Below are positions 24,206 through 35,656 of a stretch of 64,000 nt of DNA, piece by piece. Source of the stretch: Krasilnikovozyma curviuscula (taxonomy: Eukaryota; Basidiomycota; Tremellomycetes; Cystofilobasidiales; Mrakiaceae); the NCBI GenBank assembly GCA_014825775.1, contig MVAQ01000114.1, positions 1 through 64,000 of the forward strand, given 5' to 3'. The notes below the pieces were generated by a model, which was not told the origin of the DNA, did no database searches, and saw only the letters and a list, made by a program, of their open reading frames with translations. Position 1 is the stretch's first letter. Every line of letters begins with the position of its first letter. Both the position numbers and the translations under genes were made by a program.

Positions 24206-25303
24206 TTGTAGACCCATTTTAGCTAGCTCTCATAGTATGGGCATAAACGTAGATGGTTGGATTCAAACTTATAAATTGTACAAGGTTTTCATTTTTGAAT
24301 CGTCACTTTGGCGTAAAGTCAGAAAGGAGAAGGTTGCGCTGAGCGCGGAGCCAAGTAAGATCGAGGACTGTATAACAGGGACATTAAGGAGTTACGTCGA
24401 GCATCGTAGTCAAAAGTTGGTCTGTTGGAAACGAGATACAACACTGCTCAGTATGCTTGAAATTGACGATAGAGCCGTTTGCTGGTGCGCTGGCGCTGTG
24501 CGATCTGTGCTCTTCGAACACGCCGCAGTTTTGGGATGTAACGTCCAGCAAAGTGGGTTTCTGAATTGTGGGAAGAGCGTCAAAAGATAGAATCAGATAT
24601 GACGAGATGGAATGCTTCTCTACACAGGATCGCTACGATGGGCCGAGAGGTGCGACCGACGCGATTGCTTGGCTGATCATCGTATTCTGATGTGGAGGTT
24701 GTTGTGGTTCGCCGAGCGCAAAGGACCCCCTTCCTCTGGCATGGCTTTCTCCAAAGCAGTGCTGGTAGAGAAGCAGAGAAGTAGAAAAGGCAGAAGTATC
24801 GTGCTCTTGTAGGGACTCGACTTCTTTACTTTTATTCGAGAGTACCGTGAACAGCGTCGACATAGTCCTGGTCAGCCCCGTCGCAACAAGACCTTTGCAG
24901 TCTGAAACGCGAGGAGGACTTCAATCCTTATTCATACTCAGGTTCCGTGCGTGTTTCTCCAAGCTTACTTGGTGAGACTGATGACCTGACGAAATTTCCA
25001 AGCAAAAATAATCACCCGCTGCGGAGACACGGGGAGCACGACTGACGCTCAAGCAAAATTCGTCGTTCCTCAGCACCTCCCAACCACCAAAAAGTACAAA
25101 CGTTCTCTGACCATCAGTCCAATCTTATACTTCTTCCTCTTTTGCAATAATCAATCAGGAGTCGGCGACTTTCTGGTGAGTTGAAACAACCCTCGTGTTG
25201 GCCTGTAGAAACAACGACGAGCGTAATTTCTGACGCACAGCCCCTTGCTCGACCCTTTGGTTTCCACTCCAGATCTCATTGAACCTCATTGAACCCATCA
25301 AAA
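24206..25303. other. Intergenic region with gene relics
   Basis: About 1.1 kb with no intact gene. It contains the aminotransferase-like relic described separately (24440-24539). On the minus strand at about 24840-24880 a second piece, DQDYVDAVHGTLE followed by a stop, is also reminiscent of aminotransferase C-termini, but more weakly. The last 300 nt presumably hold the promoter of the aspartic protease. Confidence 0.5.
24440..24539 (+). pseudogene. Decayed C-terminal fragment of a class-III aminotransferase
   Basis: The frame encodes TTLLSMLEIDDRAVCWC then GAVRSVLFEHAAVLGC. The second piece matches the end of the intact neighbour ([16 protein letters not shown]) at most positions, and the nucleotide sequence is also alignable with one frame slip just before it. 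It has no start or catalytic region. It lies on the opposite strand from the intact gene, on the other side of the transporter, so it looks like the remnant of an inverted duplicate. Confidence 0.6.
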
Positions 25304-27398
25304 ATGGTATCCAGCGTGCTCCTAGCCTCTCTGGCACTACCTCTACTAGCTTCAGCTGGCCCCCTACCCAATTTTGAAGGTCGTTCAGCCGACGTGGGCG
25401 TCGTCCCAGACTCGTTCCGTGCTGGACACGGCTTCAGCATCCCGCTTTCGCACTCGAGTTCATCAGTAAGAAGGCATGAAGGTGAAGAGGGATACCTAGA
25501 GCTCTGGAGTCGACAGGAAGCCGCGCGGATAGAGAGGAAATACCAAGGATTTATCGCTCGAGAGAAGGGCGTCAGCGTAGAGTCAATCCAGAAACGTGAC
25601 GGGAGCGCTACGTCAGTTTCCTCCCTTGTATTTCGAGACTCTGACTGTTCAGTGGCTAAATCAAGGTTTTATTTCCACATAGGATTGCTGATATATCTGT
25701 CGATGCGTCGTACGCTGGGGCGGTTTCCATCGGGTCAGTCGAAACGTTGCGCGGACAATCTTTCTTGGCAGGAGGGCTGACCGTTTCCGCTTTTTTGCAC
25801 TTTTGCTTCTTGCTACCAATTTTCTTGGGTTGTGAATCAACAGAACACCAGCTCAGTCATTCGATCTCATCTTGGACACAGGCTCAGCGGATATCTGGGT
25901 CGCGGGTAGCGAGTGTGTCGCTCGAGTGTGTAGTGGACTCACCACTTACGATCCTTCATCATCCTCAACCTTCTCAAATCAATCATCTTACGGACAGTTC
26001 GAGGTGCGTTAAGCTAGCATCTTTACGTTCTGGTGCTTCGCCGTCATTCGTTGCTACGGAGCAGAGGCTAATTATAAACGCTTTCCGTCTCCACCTCCTG
26101 CGCTCCAACTCATTAGATATCATATGGTTCAGGAGATGCTATTGGATATACAGCAACAGAAACAATCTCTCTCGGTGCCCAAGCCGTCACCGGTCAAGTA
26201 TTCGACGTCGTCACCAACCTCGACTCAAGCCTCATTTCTGCCCCGATCTCTGGTATCATGGGATTCGGATTCCAAGGTCTCAGTGTCACGGAGAGCAAGG
26301 CATGGTGGCAGAACCTGAGTGGAAGCTGGACCAACTCTCTTTTTGCTTTTAAGCTTAACAGGTTAGTTTGGAGATGTCGCGCCATGATATGTCTCGCTGA
26401 TATTTACTCCGTATCTTTCTTTCTCGCTTATCTCGCAGGTATCGAAACTCTGCGGGCTCCGTCACAAATGTTGAAACAAATGGTGGACAGATCAACTTCG
26501 GTGCTGTCAACACCTCTGCTTACACTGGCTCGATCAACTACATCTCTGTCACCAGCCTAGATTGTGAGTTGCGTTCCATCCGTGATCCTTGTCCAAACTC
26601 AAACTCGAGAACCTAAAACCGGGGCCTCTTTTGATTTCCGTTTCTTCTAGACTGGCAAATTCCATGTCTTGGTATGACAGTCCAAGGAACCTCGATCGAC
26701 CTTTCCACCACGACATCATCTAGCTCTAGAAGCGGCCAGTCGACAACAATCAGTACTCCGCAGACTGCTATTGACACAGGAACTACCCTTGTTTCGGTTC
26801 CCACCGAAACTGCAGCCAGAGTCTTCGCTGCCATCAACGGCTCATCTCAGATCCAGAATTCGGGCTATTACCAGTACCCTTGCTCAACCAACATCAACGT
26901 TACCCTCAACTTTGGTGGTATCAGTTACACTATCTCAAACGCTGATTTTAATCTTGGTAGACTCCAGACTGGTTCAAATTACTGTCAGGGTGCGATCTAT
27001 GGTTCTGATCTTGGTAGTCAATCTGTAAGTTTCCAAATTGCTCCTTTCTCTTAGCAGAAATCAGGAACTGATTAATGCCTTTTCCCCAGCTGATCCAATG
27101 GATTGTCGGAGCAACCTTCCTTAAAAATGTCTACTCTGTCTACGAGATGACTTCCTCCACAACCGCCGCCGTCGGTTTTGCAGCACTGGCAGACGGTTCC
27201 ACCATCACTTCTGGAACAGCAACCAACTCGAGTTCTGGAGCTTCTAGCCCTACCGGCACGGGCAGCGGTACTAGCACCACCGCGAAAGCCTCGTCCGCCG
27301 TGCCGACCGTGACGATGATTTCCGCTGGTAAATTGTCCGTCACATTGGGCATAGCAGCCGTTTTCGCTACCTTTGGTGTCGGAGGCCTGTTGCTGTGA
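25304..27398 (+). CDS. Secreted/GPI-type pepsin-like aspartic protease
   Basis: The ATG at 25304 starts MVSSVLLASLALPLLASAGPL, a clear signal peptide. A propeptide rich in Arg and Glu follows, ending near SIQKRDGSAT (KR, a possible Kex2 site). The mature part has both catalytic motifs of family A1: LILDTGSADIWVAG and, about 200 residues later, AIDTGTTLVSVP. Supporting elements are YGSGDAIGYTATE, SGIMGFGFQG and WIVGATFLKNVYSVYEM. The C-terminus is a Ser/Thr/Gly-rich stalk followed by a hydrophobic tail (LSVTLGIAAVFATFGVGGLLL), which fits a GPI-anchor signal or membrane anchor. It acts at the cell surface or wall and degrades proteins at acid pH. The stop is TGA at 27396-27398. The enzyme has all key residues. 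Confidence 0.92.
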
Positions 27399-27868
27399 TA
27401 GATTTGAAGACGAGATGTAGTTCCTACGTAGATCTCTACTTCTTCGTCTGCATCTCTGTCTGGTGGTAAGCTTCTCCCTACTTACACTGTATTCCGTAGT
27501 ACGATCACTTGCTGTATGATTATGACACCCAGAAAAGTACCTACCCTCGTTAGAACAAGGACTTTTCCTCCTCTGCTCTGTAATCTACTCTTGCATATTT
27601 CTTTGACAAACATCGTTGTTTTATAATTGCTGCTGTTACTACCACAAGCTTGCCTTCCTACGCATCAAAGCAAGGAGTTGAGAAGTCACTTTAAAAGTGG
27701 AAAACACAATGCTCGTTGCGGTTGCACGCTTCGGTTGCGCGGAGGTGAGGGCGAGGTTTCTGTTGAAATTGCCAAAGAAAAGCTGAGATAAATCAGGTCT
27801 ACCTCTTTGATAAGAGAGGAACTCTCAATAAAACCATCATGACCAAAATACCAGACAAAAAACTTCTT
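27399..27868. other. Convergent intergenic region
   Basis: About 470 nt between the 3' ends of the protease (plus) and the VanZ-like gene (minus). It serves as two trailers. No open frame or repeat is seen. Confidence 0.45.
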
Positions 27869-28818
27869 CTATTCACTAGCACCCAACTTGGAAGTTGTAG
27901 GATTGATAGTCCGATCGTCGCCTTCATACTCATCCCCAATTGCCCACACGTCCCTTCCACCCTCGTCCTCCGCATCCGCATCGAAATAGAATCCATCCAC
28001 CGCTCCAACACCAATATTTGGCTGATTTAAGAGCTCACCACCTTCCTCGCCCGGATGGTACTGCGCTAAGACGGACGCTCGCTCTTGTGCGCGGTTGTAT
28101 CTCTTGAGGAGGTAGAATGAGAGGATTATTGATGGTGGGAGGGCCGCAAGATCAGCCTATAGGATTATGTCAAATGTGATTCGAGTTCAACAAAGGAAAA
28201 AAGGCAACACTGCGGAAACCGGGTAGCTGCGAACACTCACCAGTATGTCACCCCATGAGAAATGTCTACCCTTCGTCAGTAAACTCTGTAAGATTTCAGA
28301 CCCAACACTTCCAAATACAGCACATGAGACGAGTGTAAGTGTAATTGGTAGCTTTAGGGACGATGATGTGGAAGGTGGTGAAACGATGAAGAAGACGTTC
28401 ATAGCGATCAAGAACATTCCGAGGAAGTGAAGTAACTGCAACACAGGGAAATCTTGGTAAGTAAATGCGCCGTGAAAGATTGAAGGGGCTACTTTACTTT
28501 GTCGTTCACCGGTATCGGTGGAATATCTATCAGAGTTAGAGCTCCAAGGAAGAGTATGAGACCCGCCGACGTCAGCATGAACATCTGTATGATGATAGGA
28601 AAGGACAATAAAAATGAGGACAAAACAAAGAACCTAAAAGGGCAGTGCATCTGACTTACCGGACGATACCTCACCCCAGCCAAACCTATCCGATTCAGTA
28701 TCCTGATTTCCGGAAGAGAGACACTCTGGAACATCATTCGTTCTAACCTGACGCCGAACGGAGGCCTGTTCACATTCGACAGCATCTCTGATGATGAGGA
28801 AACTGGTAAGGCAGGCAT
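27869..28818 (-). CDS. VanZ-like family membrane protein
   Basis: The ATG at 28818 starts MPALPVSSSSEMLSNVNR. After a hydrophilic head of about 50 residues come four hydrophobic spans: MFMLTSAGLILFLGAL, LLHFLGMFLIAMNVFFIV, LPITLTLVSCAVFGSV and LAALPPSIILSFYLLKRY. The pattern NDKLLHFLGMF, then GSEILQSLLTKGRHFSWGDILADLAA, is the VanZ-like signature (DKxxHF, then E-xQ, then DxxxN/D). The tail is acidic and ends LGASE. The family occurs in many fungi, but its role there is unknown. An ORF further upstream (29082 down to 28849) has a good ATG and a donor, but cannot be joined in frame because a stop sits just before 28818. Splice joins MFMLT, LLHFLG and ADLAA are clean. Confidence 0.8.
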
Positions 28819-29264
28819 TGTAGGTGATGGAATTCGAAGAACCAGTAGCTATACGAGGACCTGGCTAGCTACGCTTGGGTCGAGGCTTCGGCAAAACTGA
28901 GGATTTAACTGTCTCACGAAGGTAGGGGAACTCAAATAAGTACAATGCAAAAAAGACATCAGATTAAACCAAATGGGAATCTTACTGGAAAAGATGGAAG
29001 TGACTGACGGCGTTGCTGGCTCAACAGTTTCAGTCTGCACGGACGGTGACCTCCCTTTTCCAGCTTTTTTAAAAACTTTCATCCTGCTTTGCTATTTCAG
29101 GGTAAGTTCACTGTGTTGAGTATAAAAAGCAATAATCTCATTGTGTTTCTGCTTTCTTTCGACTAATCAGGGTTGCAACAGCGAACAGCACGGACAAGGG
29201 AGTTTCGCATACAAGGTTGAACGTTGGAATAGAAGTCATCAGTAACACAGCAGAAATTAGGCCT
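28819..29264. promoter_or_regulatory. Divergent promoter between VanZ-like gene and PAC1
   Basis: About 450 nt separate the two start codons. A minus-strand ATG at 29082 opens 31 codons (MKVFKKAGKGRSPSVQ) up to a good GTAAGA donor; it may be an upstream ORF or an untranslated 5' exon of the VanZ-like gene. Confidence 0.45.
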
Positions 29265-31489
29265 ATGTCAAGCTCAATACTGAGTGAGAGGCAGAGGGAT
29301 GAGCTGTGAGTGTGCAGTTAATTCCTTGTGTCGTTTGGACGGGGCATGTTAGGGGTCTTTCAGCAGGTGAAATCGCTGCGAGAATGGTTCAGAGAAGGAG
29401 GATCAAAGCCATATTGCAGGGTGAGACTCTCTAAAGAGTGAAACTCTTTTTACAAGGAGGAGAAGAAGTATGGGGTCTAAGGCGTGGTGACACGAGGCAG
29501 GTGGCAGAAAGATAAAGTAGCAGGGAGACAGCTTGCAAGTTGTGCAAGCTGTCTCCCGGTCTTCTTCCTTTTGAGTTAGAGACAAGACTATTGTGGAGGT
29601 CCTTCATAATGTTCTTCAACTTTCGACATGGCTTCATTCAATGTTTCCTGACTGTCCTTTTCTCCTGTCTTGCTTCTTGGCCACTTTTAGGAACAAATCC
29701 ATTCTGGACTATCTGCACACATCAGGCCTTACCTCAAGCTACGGAGCTCTTTTAGAGGAAACTAGGATCAGTGACTTCGTGCCTGGTGATGTGAAAGGGA
29801 AAACCGTTGGTCTGTTGGAGAAGAAATGGACCAGCGTGATACGATTGCAGAAAAAGGTAACTTCAATATCCTCATCGATAGTTGAGGGCTTGCTATTATC
29901 TGTGATTGACTAGTCTTTGAGTTTATCTTTGGCCAGATCATGGACTTAGAATCTAGAAACTCGCAACTACTATCCGAGCTTGCAGCAGCGCCGTCCTCGT
30001 CGTCTAAAGCAGCCTCCTTAATAGACTGGCTACCACGATCACCAGCTCGACATACACTGCAATCCCATCGATCACCGGTCACTAGGGTTGCTTTCCACCC
30101 CGTCTTTTCGGTCATTGCGACAAGTTCTGAAGATACGACCGTCAAGATTTGGGACTGGGAAACAGGTGAATTCGAGAGGACACTAAAGGGACATACGAAA
30201 GCTGTCAGTGACGTTGAGTTTGATAGGAAAGGTGGGATGCTAGGTGAGTTCTATGATTGAGCGACTACGTTCGCTTTACACGAGTATGGATTCTCATCGC
30301 AGCTCTCGTGTATCGCTTTAAGTCACTTGTTCCTCTGATCTTACTATCAAACTATGGGACACGTCGAATGAGTACAAGAATGTCAAGACTCTGTATGGAC
30401 ATGATCACTCAATCTCCTCTGCTCGTTTCATGCCCAGTGGAGACCTGGTCGTGAGTGCTAGTAGAGACAAGACGATTCGAGTGTGGGAAGTATCTACAGG
30501 GTGAGTAGAGCTTCTGATGTTCACTTTAAAACTTCGATTGTTTCATTTGCTGAGTAAATACCTCTTTTCTGTTACTAGATACTGCATAAAAACATTCCAA
30601 GGTCACTCAGACTGGGTGCGAAGTGTGATACCTTCAGACGATGGTAAACTGTTGGCGAGTTGCTCAAATGATCAAGTAAGACTTCTGAAAAACTACTAGG
30701 TGGATTATTTCACTGACCACACTGCTACCTGCTTTTCCCTCTGCAAATAGACATCGCGGATATGGGACTCGGCAACGGGAGAGACCAAAATGGAGCTGCG
30801 AGGTCACGAACACGTGATAGAGTGTGTTGTATTTGCACCTGCGAATGCGTATGCTGCTATACGAGAAGTTGCTGGTATACAAGTGAGTTAGACCAGCGAT
30901 CGATATCATCTCATGTTGGCAGCTGAAGATTTGCTTTTCCTAACCAGGCCACAGCTAGAGATACTAAACTGCCTGGTGCGTTTGTCGCTACTGGATCAAG
31001 AGATAAGAGCATCAGGATATGGGATACTAGCAGCGGACAATGTCTGAAGACTCTCGTACGTTTCGTTTTCATTATGCTATCTCCCAAAGATTAGAGGCCT
31101 GATCTTCAACTTTCGTCCACAAGGTCGGACATGACAACTGGATCCGAGCATTAGTGTTCCATCCGAACGGAAAATTCCTTCTTTCAGCTTCGGACGACAA
31201 GACGGTTCGGGTGTGGGACTTGTCTGCGCTGGGACGATGCTCGAAGTCAATTGATGCCCATGGTCATTTCGTAACGAGCTTGAGCTGGGGTAGGATGGTT
31301 TCTGGATCGACTACCAATGGTGCTGGGGCTGAAGTAAACGGAAAAGACCCCAACCTGCCGAGGTTGATCAATGTTGTCGCTACTGGTAGCGTCGACCAAA
31401 CCGTAAAGGTGAGCCTTTTCAACCCTTTTTCCTGTATTTTTGACACTCACAATATACATTGCTGTTTTTAATAGATTTGGGCTCCGTAA
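29265..31489 (+). CDS. PAC1: LIS1/PAC1 nuclear distribution protein (dynein regulator)
   Basis: Exon one (29265-29305) encodes [14 protein letters not shown], the family start, and joins exon two at 29691 ([18 protein letters not shown]) to complete the LisH dimerisation motif (about residues 5-40). A coiled coil ([20 protein letters not shown]) follows. Seven WD40 repeats then run to the end: [92 protein letters not shown] and [13 protein letters not shown]. The stop is TAA at 31487-31489. PAC1/LIS1 binds dynein with NudE and helps nuclear movement along microtubules. Length fits the family. Intron 1 is 385 nt, several times the usual size here, and holds a perfect hairpin. Confidence 0.95.
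29523..29557. repeat. Perfect 15-bp inverted repeat (hairpin) inside PAC1 intron 1
   Basis: The left arm gggagacagcttgca and the right arm tgcaagctgtctccc are exact reverse complements, separated by 5 nt (agttg). The match stops abruptly on both sides. It lies in the large first intron of PAC1. Nothing else nearby points to a transposon end or a known RNA gene. Confidence 0.85.
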
Positions 31490-32087
31490 CCGAGCTCAGC
31501 TGGACTGTATCAAATACTGCCTGCGATTCTTTGTCACCTTGGAATTCAGAGCGATAGACGAGAACTACGTTTTGAAGTGAGGTGACGTCGACCTTCCTGC
31601 TAGTGCAACAGAACTGGCGCCAGGTCATGAACATCCTTCCCACTTTTGAAGTGGTGACAGTCGTTATATTGCCCTTCATGTCAATTCTTCACGATGAACA
31701 AGCCATGAACCCCAATGAGACCCTTTACTAAGCCCAGTCGAGAACAATAACCAAGTAACCAAAAGAATGAAATGAAAAGAGCAGAACTGTAAAACTAAAA
31801 ATCATCGGATACGACAGTACACTTGACATCTAACGGCTAAAGGAAGAATCCAAAAGGACGCAATGTACTCCTACAATGAAGGCGAGCGCTCTGCTCTTTC
31901 TGCTATCTGTAGTTCTGTAACTTGGGAATCATCCTCTCTCAATGAAGATTTAACGAAAAGACTTGAGTCTAAAAATGACTAGATATATCGTTTACAATGT
32001 GCGCATCACAAACACTTGCAATAAATACGTTCTGATCTGAGGCGATGGAAAAGGATCCAGTCCCTATGCCTCATCGTAGAATGTCAT
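31490..32087. other. Convergent intergenic region
   Basis: About 600 nt between the PAC1 stop and the BTB-gene stop on the opposite strand. Contains short frames only. Both trailers are here. Confidence 0.45.
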
Positions 32088-33891
32088 TTATTCCTGGTCT
32101 TCGTCATTATCCTCATCGTCACTCGTCTCACTCTCACTGTAATCGGAGACGTCCTCTCCACCCAACCTAACCCTATCGCTCGACAGCTTGATCCAACGGC
32201 TCCACCACTCGCCCAAGAACTTCTTCACGCCCACTCCGAGCCCGAGATATTCGCAGTTATATATCACACCCTCCCAGCTGATCTCCTGTTTGTTGAGCGC
32301 ACTCTCCAGCGCGGTGTAGCTGCCGTGATACAGGTAGTGCAGGATGTGAGGGAACGATGTCGCATCCGGGAGGGAGAGCTCGACCGTAGGTCGATTGGTT
32401 AGGGGTGTGAAGATCAAGCGAGGAGTTGTGCCGAATGCTTCTGGTGGTGGTGAAAGCATTGGGTTTGGTGGAGCTAGTACGCGCTTGAAAGGACAAAAGA
32501 AACAGGAAAGATGGTAATGAGCTGCTGTAGTTCTTCAAAAGAGAGAATCATATATGAATAATTCTCACTCGAAACAGTACACTTTGAGTGACGAGGTAAT
32601 CTTTGTGTACTAAGTATGTGAGGCAAGAGCTAGAAACGTCGCATGCGGTCCAGGTTAGGCTAGCATCCTCATACAAAAAGCCATCTAACATCAGCTCACC
32701 TTTCACCTGCTTCAGGTGCACTTCCTCTTCTCTGAAAGTTTACAGGTGATTTTTCTCGGCTAGATACATCCATATCGAAGCTCTCACCATCCTCAGGTGA
32801 AGGAAGATATGAATTCAGGGGATTATTGGTCGGTAGAGGAGCTCTGAAATGATCTTGTGGTTTGGTAGCGTTTATTGCCGCCGGGATGGCCTTGATGGAT
32901 GGAAGTGGAGTTGTGCACAATCGAATTACTGAAATAAAGTGATACAATGAGCGATGAGTGATTGAAGCAGAACGATGATGGAGGTGAACTGACAAGTATC
33001 CCCCGACGTCCACCGGTTCTCCCAAAGTCCATTAGGACCGACGGCCATTTGGTTCAATTTCTTCACGTAGTATAGTGTAGGTACACGAACCGTTCCCTTC
33101 GAGGGGGGTCGGTTCTGTGTTTGTTGCGGCTGCTGCTGATGCGTCGAAGACGCTGCCGAGGTTGGCGACGCAGGACGTTTCCCAGCGGCGATTTCAGCCC
33201 TCCTCGCTTTTTCCAAGTCCGTAATCTTAGACTTGCTCGAGCTGCGCACGACGCTTCCTGAGCTCGAGGCAGCCCGTCGGTGTTGTGCGATGCTTCTGCC
33301 CGCCCTCTGAGTCGTCGGTATAGCAGAGTCACCAAAGTACGTGTCGCGAGGGGACAGAATACCACCTGTTGCAGTTGGGAAGTGGGATCGTTTAGGGGTG
33401 AGAATGGATGCGGTATCGGGCGTTAGGAGGGTCTGTTGCTGTGGTGGGAAAACAAAAGACGAGCGGTGCGACTGAGGTTGCGGCCCAAACCAGCGCGGCT
33501 CTGAGAAGAAGACACCAGAAGTAGCGAGAGAGTCAAGAGTTTGGTTGTTCGGCTGTGTATGGTTCGTTCCTCTCTCGAAACAGTTCAAAGGCGTTGGTGT
33601 CGTCGGTGAAAGTGGGGCGGGTTCACCACCTGTAAGACCAGAAATAGCAGATGACTGTTGTTGACGTGGAGATTGATGCTGGGTACCGGAAGCAGATTGC
33701 AATGGGGTAGGTGGGCCACGGCGGCGGCCGGATGGCGATGATGAGAACGACGGCGATGAAGGTAGCGTATTCATGGGGGAAGGGGGCAGAACGAGATGCG
33801 ATGGTGGTGAGGTTGGCGTGAGAGGCTTTGAGGAGAGAGTAGGGGTCTTTTGGAGTTCTTCTCTGTCGTCCATTGAAGGTGAAGTCGACAT
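32088..33891 (-). CDS. BTB/POZ-type protein with long disordered N-terminus
   Basis: The ATG at 33891 starts MSTSPSMDDREELQKTP. About 320 residues of Ser/Pro/Gln-rich disordered sequence follow, with LEKARRAEIAAGKRP and VPTLYYVKKLNQMAVGPNGLW at its end. Downstream exons give CLTYLVHKDYLVTQSVLF (the start of a BTB-like fold, where the substrate is held), RVLAPPNPM, PRLIFTPLTNRPTVELSL and HILHYLYHGSY. The protein ends in an acidic tail (SESETSDDEDNDEDQE). Joining across a middle exon of about 60 nt (32580-32640) is required; it fits phase and restores the BTB motif. BTB domains mediate dimer or Cul3 contacts; the true role here is unknown. Confidence 0.75.
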
Positions 33892-35656
33892 TTGGAAGCT
33901 AGTGCTGATCAGTCAGTCGCGTATTTCGCTGAAAAAGACCAAAATCGTCATCAGTATCGTTCACAGCGACAAACAAGCAGTGGACCAAGCTGACGATTGA
34001 ATTTGGGAAGCAAAAGGGAATGGTAATGCTTCTGAGGAACGAAAGTGCGAGGTTTCAGATGCTGTCGAAAGCAGCTCGGCTTGCACGCTGCGAATAGGCG
34101 CGTGATGGCCCTTTGACCTCTGAGCTTTTGGAGCTGGTGTTGTGTAGACTGGATGGCCCCTCCAGAGGTGCTGGTCTACAGAGAGCTATGCTGGATTTCG
34201 GTTTAGAGGAAGAAAAACTTTTCGAGAGAACAACACATGAGGATCAACGTCAGTGCCTGTGCCCCCACGAGCTTCGAGTTCCGGGAGCAAACGAACCCAG
34301 CAGTAGGGATGATTCTTCCAGGCAGGCTCGTGTAGCGTAAGGAAGCTGAAAACTTTCGACAGGGGAACGAGAACCTGTGGAGAACAAAAGAGAGAGCTGC
34401 ACGGGGAATAGGGAGGAAGTCGAGCGGGACCAATTTGGAATGCGTCCGTCCGTTCTGGTTCCACCTCCGGACGGGGTGTACTCTAGCACCGACGGTGGGC
34501 GATTTCTCAGCCAGACACAGAGATGCAGCACGAAGTTGGTGGTTAGGATGAATAGAATGGAGATGGTTCGAATTCGTTGGGAGATCGTCAGATGCAAGCG
34601 AGCAGCGCTTGGCGAGTAATCAGAGAACAATAGGATTTGAGGAGCAGCGGGAGCGCACACCGATCGATCCCCTGAAGCAGCAGGGAGTCTGACACAGTCG
34701 CCTGGAGTCTTCTTTAATATTCATTATTATTAAGGAGTTCACAGATCCCTGGGTGCAGTGGCCCTGCCTGAGTCAGAGGGCCATTGCTCAGCATGCCAAC
34801 AATCCTGCTCAACACGTAAACACCAGCAGTTCCGCAGCGTCGATAACTTTCAAACGCGTCTCGAAAATAACTCATAGCTGCTCCTCAACTCTAGCTTAGC
34901 TCAACAGACGCGATCACGGCGAACGAAAAGGGTTGTAACAACGCGACGTCGCAGGCGCAAAACGGATCGTGCCAATGGTGTAACTTGACTCCGCACGTTT
35001 TTGTCTACTACAGCAGCGCTATGCCCTGGTGTACACCCCAACAGGAAGGGACGCCTTCCATCGAGAAAAATCCTCGCATAATCCTCGCTTGTCCGGCATT
35101 CTAAGCCCAAAATTCACTCGCCTCCTCATCTCCAGCCTGAGACATTCATTGTTCTCAGGCGAGTTATTTTTTGCTGTTGTCACCAGGGCTGGTAGCTGCT
35201 CGCTGAAACGCCGACGAAACTCATTGCGGTAGCAGATACATTTTGGGGGGATGAAATTGATCGTCGTTGGAAGAGTCTAGACTATAGCACTGATGGATGA
35301 TGGCTTTCACCACCAAGACGACAGCATGGTCTGCGATGCGCGGAAAATCCACACACACACGCACAATTTCTCCTTCCGCCCGACCCGTTGGACTCACGTA
35401 AACTTATAGAGCCTTCCGCCAGTTTTCCTTGTAGTTCCGTGTTCCTTCACGTCAGCGGCGCCTCTCCTCGGCCTGCCCTGTCGCCAGGCGATGGCTGGTC
35501 AGAGGAGCCTGTCAAAGAAAAAAAAAAGTGGTCTGGTCTATCGCGAGACGAGAAAATCTTAGCATAGAGCCCTAAACACTGATAGTAGAACGTCTTACTC
35601 ACCATCAAATTGCCAAACCCTTGGACCCTCTTCTCCTCTCTCCGTCACTTTCACCC
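33892..35656. other. 1.8-kb region without a recognisable gene
   Basis: Only short or overlapping frames are found (for example 34250-34660 minus and 34901-35110 minus), none with a domain and none joining to neighbours by good splice sites. It contains a short CA tract (about 35350-35366) and an A-run near 35516-35528. It must include the BTB gene's promoter and the trailer of the dehydrogenase at 35657. It may hold a long leader or a non-coding RNA, but I see no direct sign. Confidence 0.45.

Noticed and set aside
28849..29082. Possible first exon of the VanZ-like gene
   Set aside because: It ends at a donor in phase 1, while every acceptor before 28818 that fits runs into an in-frame TAG, so it cannot be joined; kept only as possible uORF or leader.
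34560..34590. tRNA B-box-like ggttcgaattc
   Set aside because: No matching A box or cloverleaf arms nearby.
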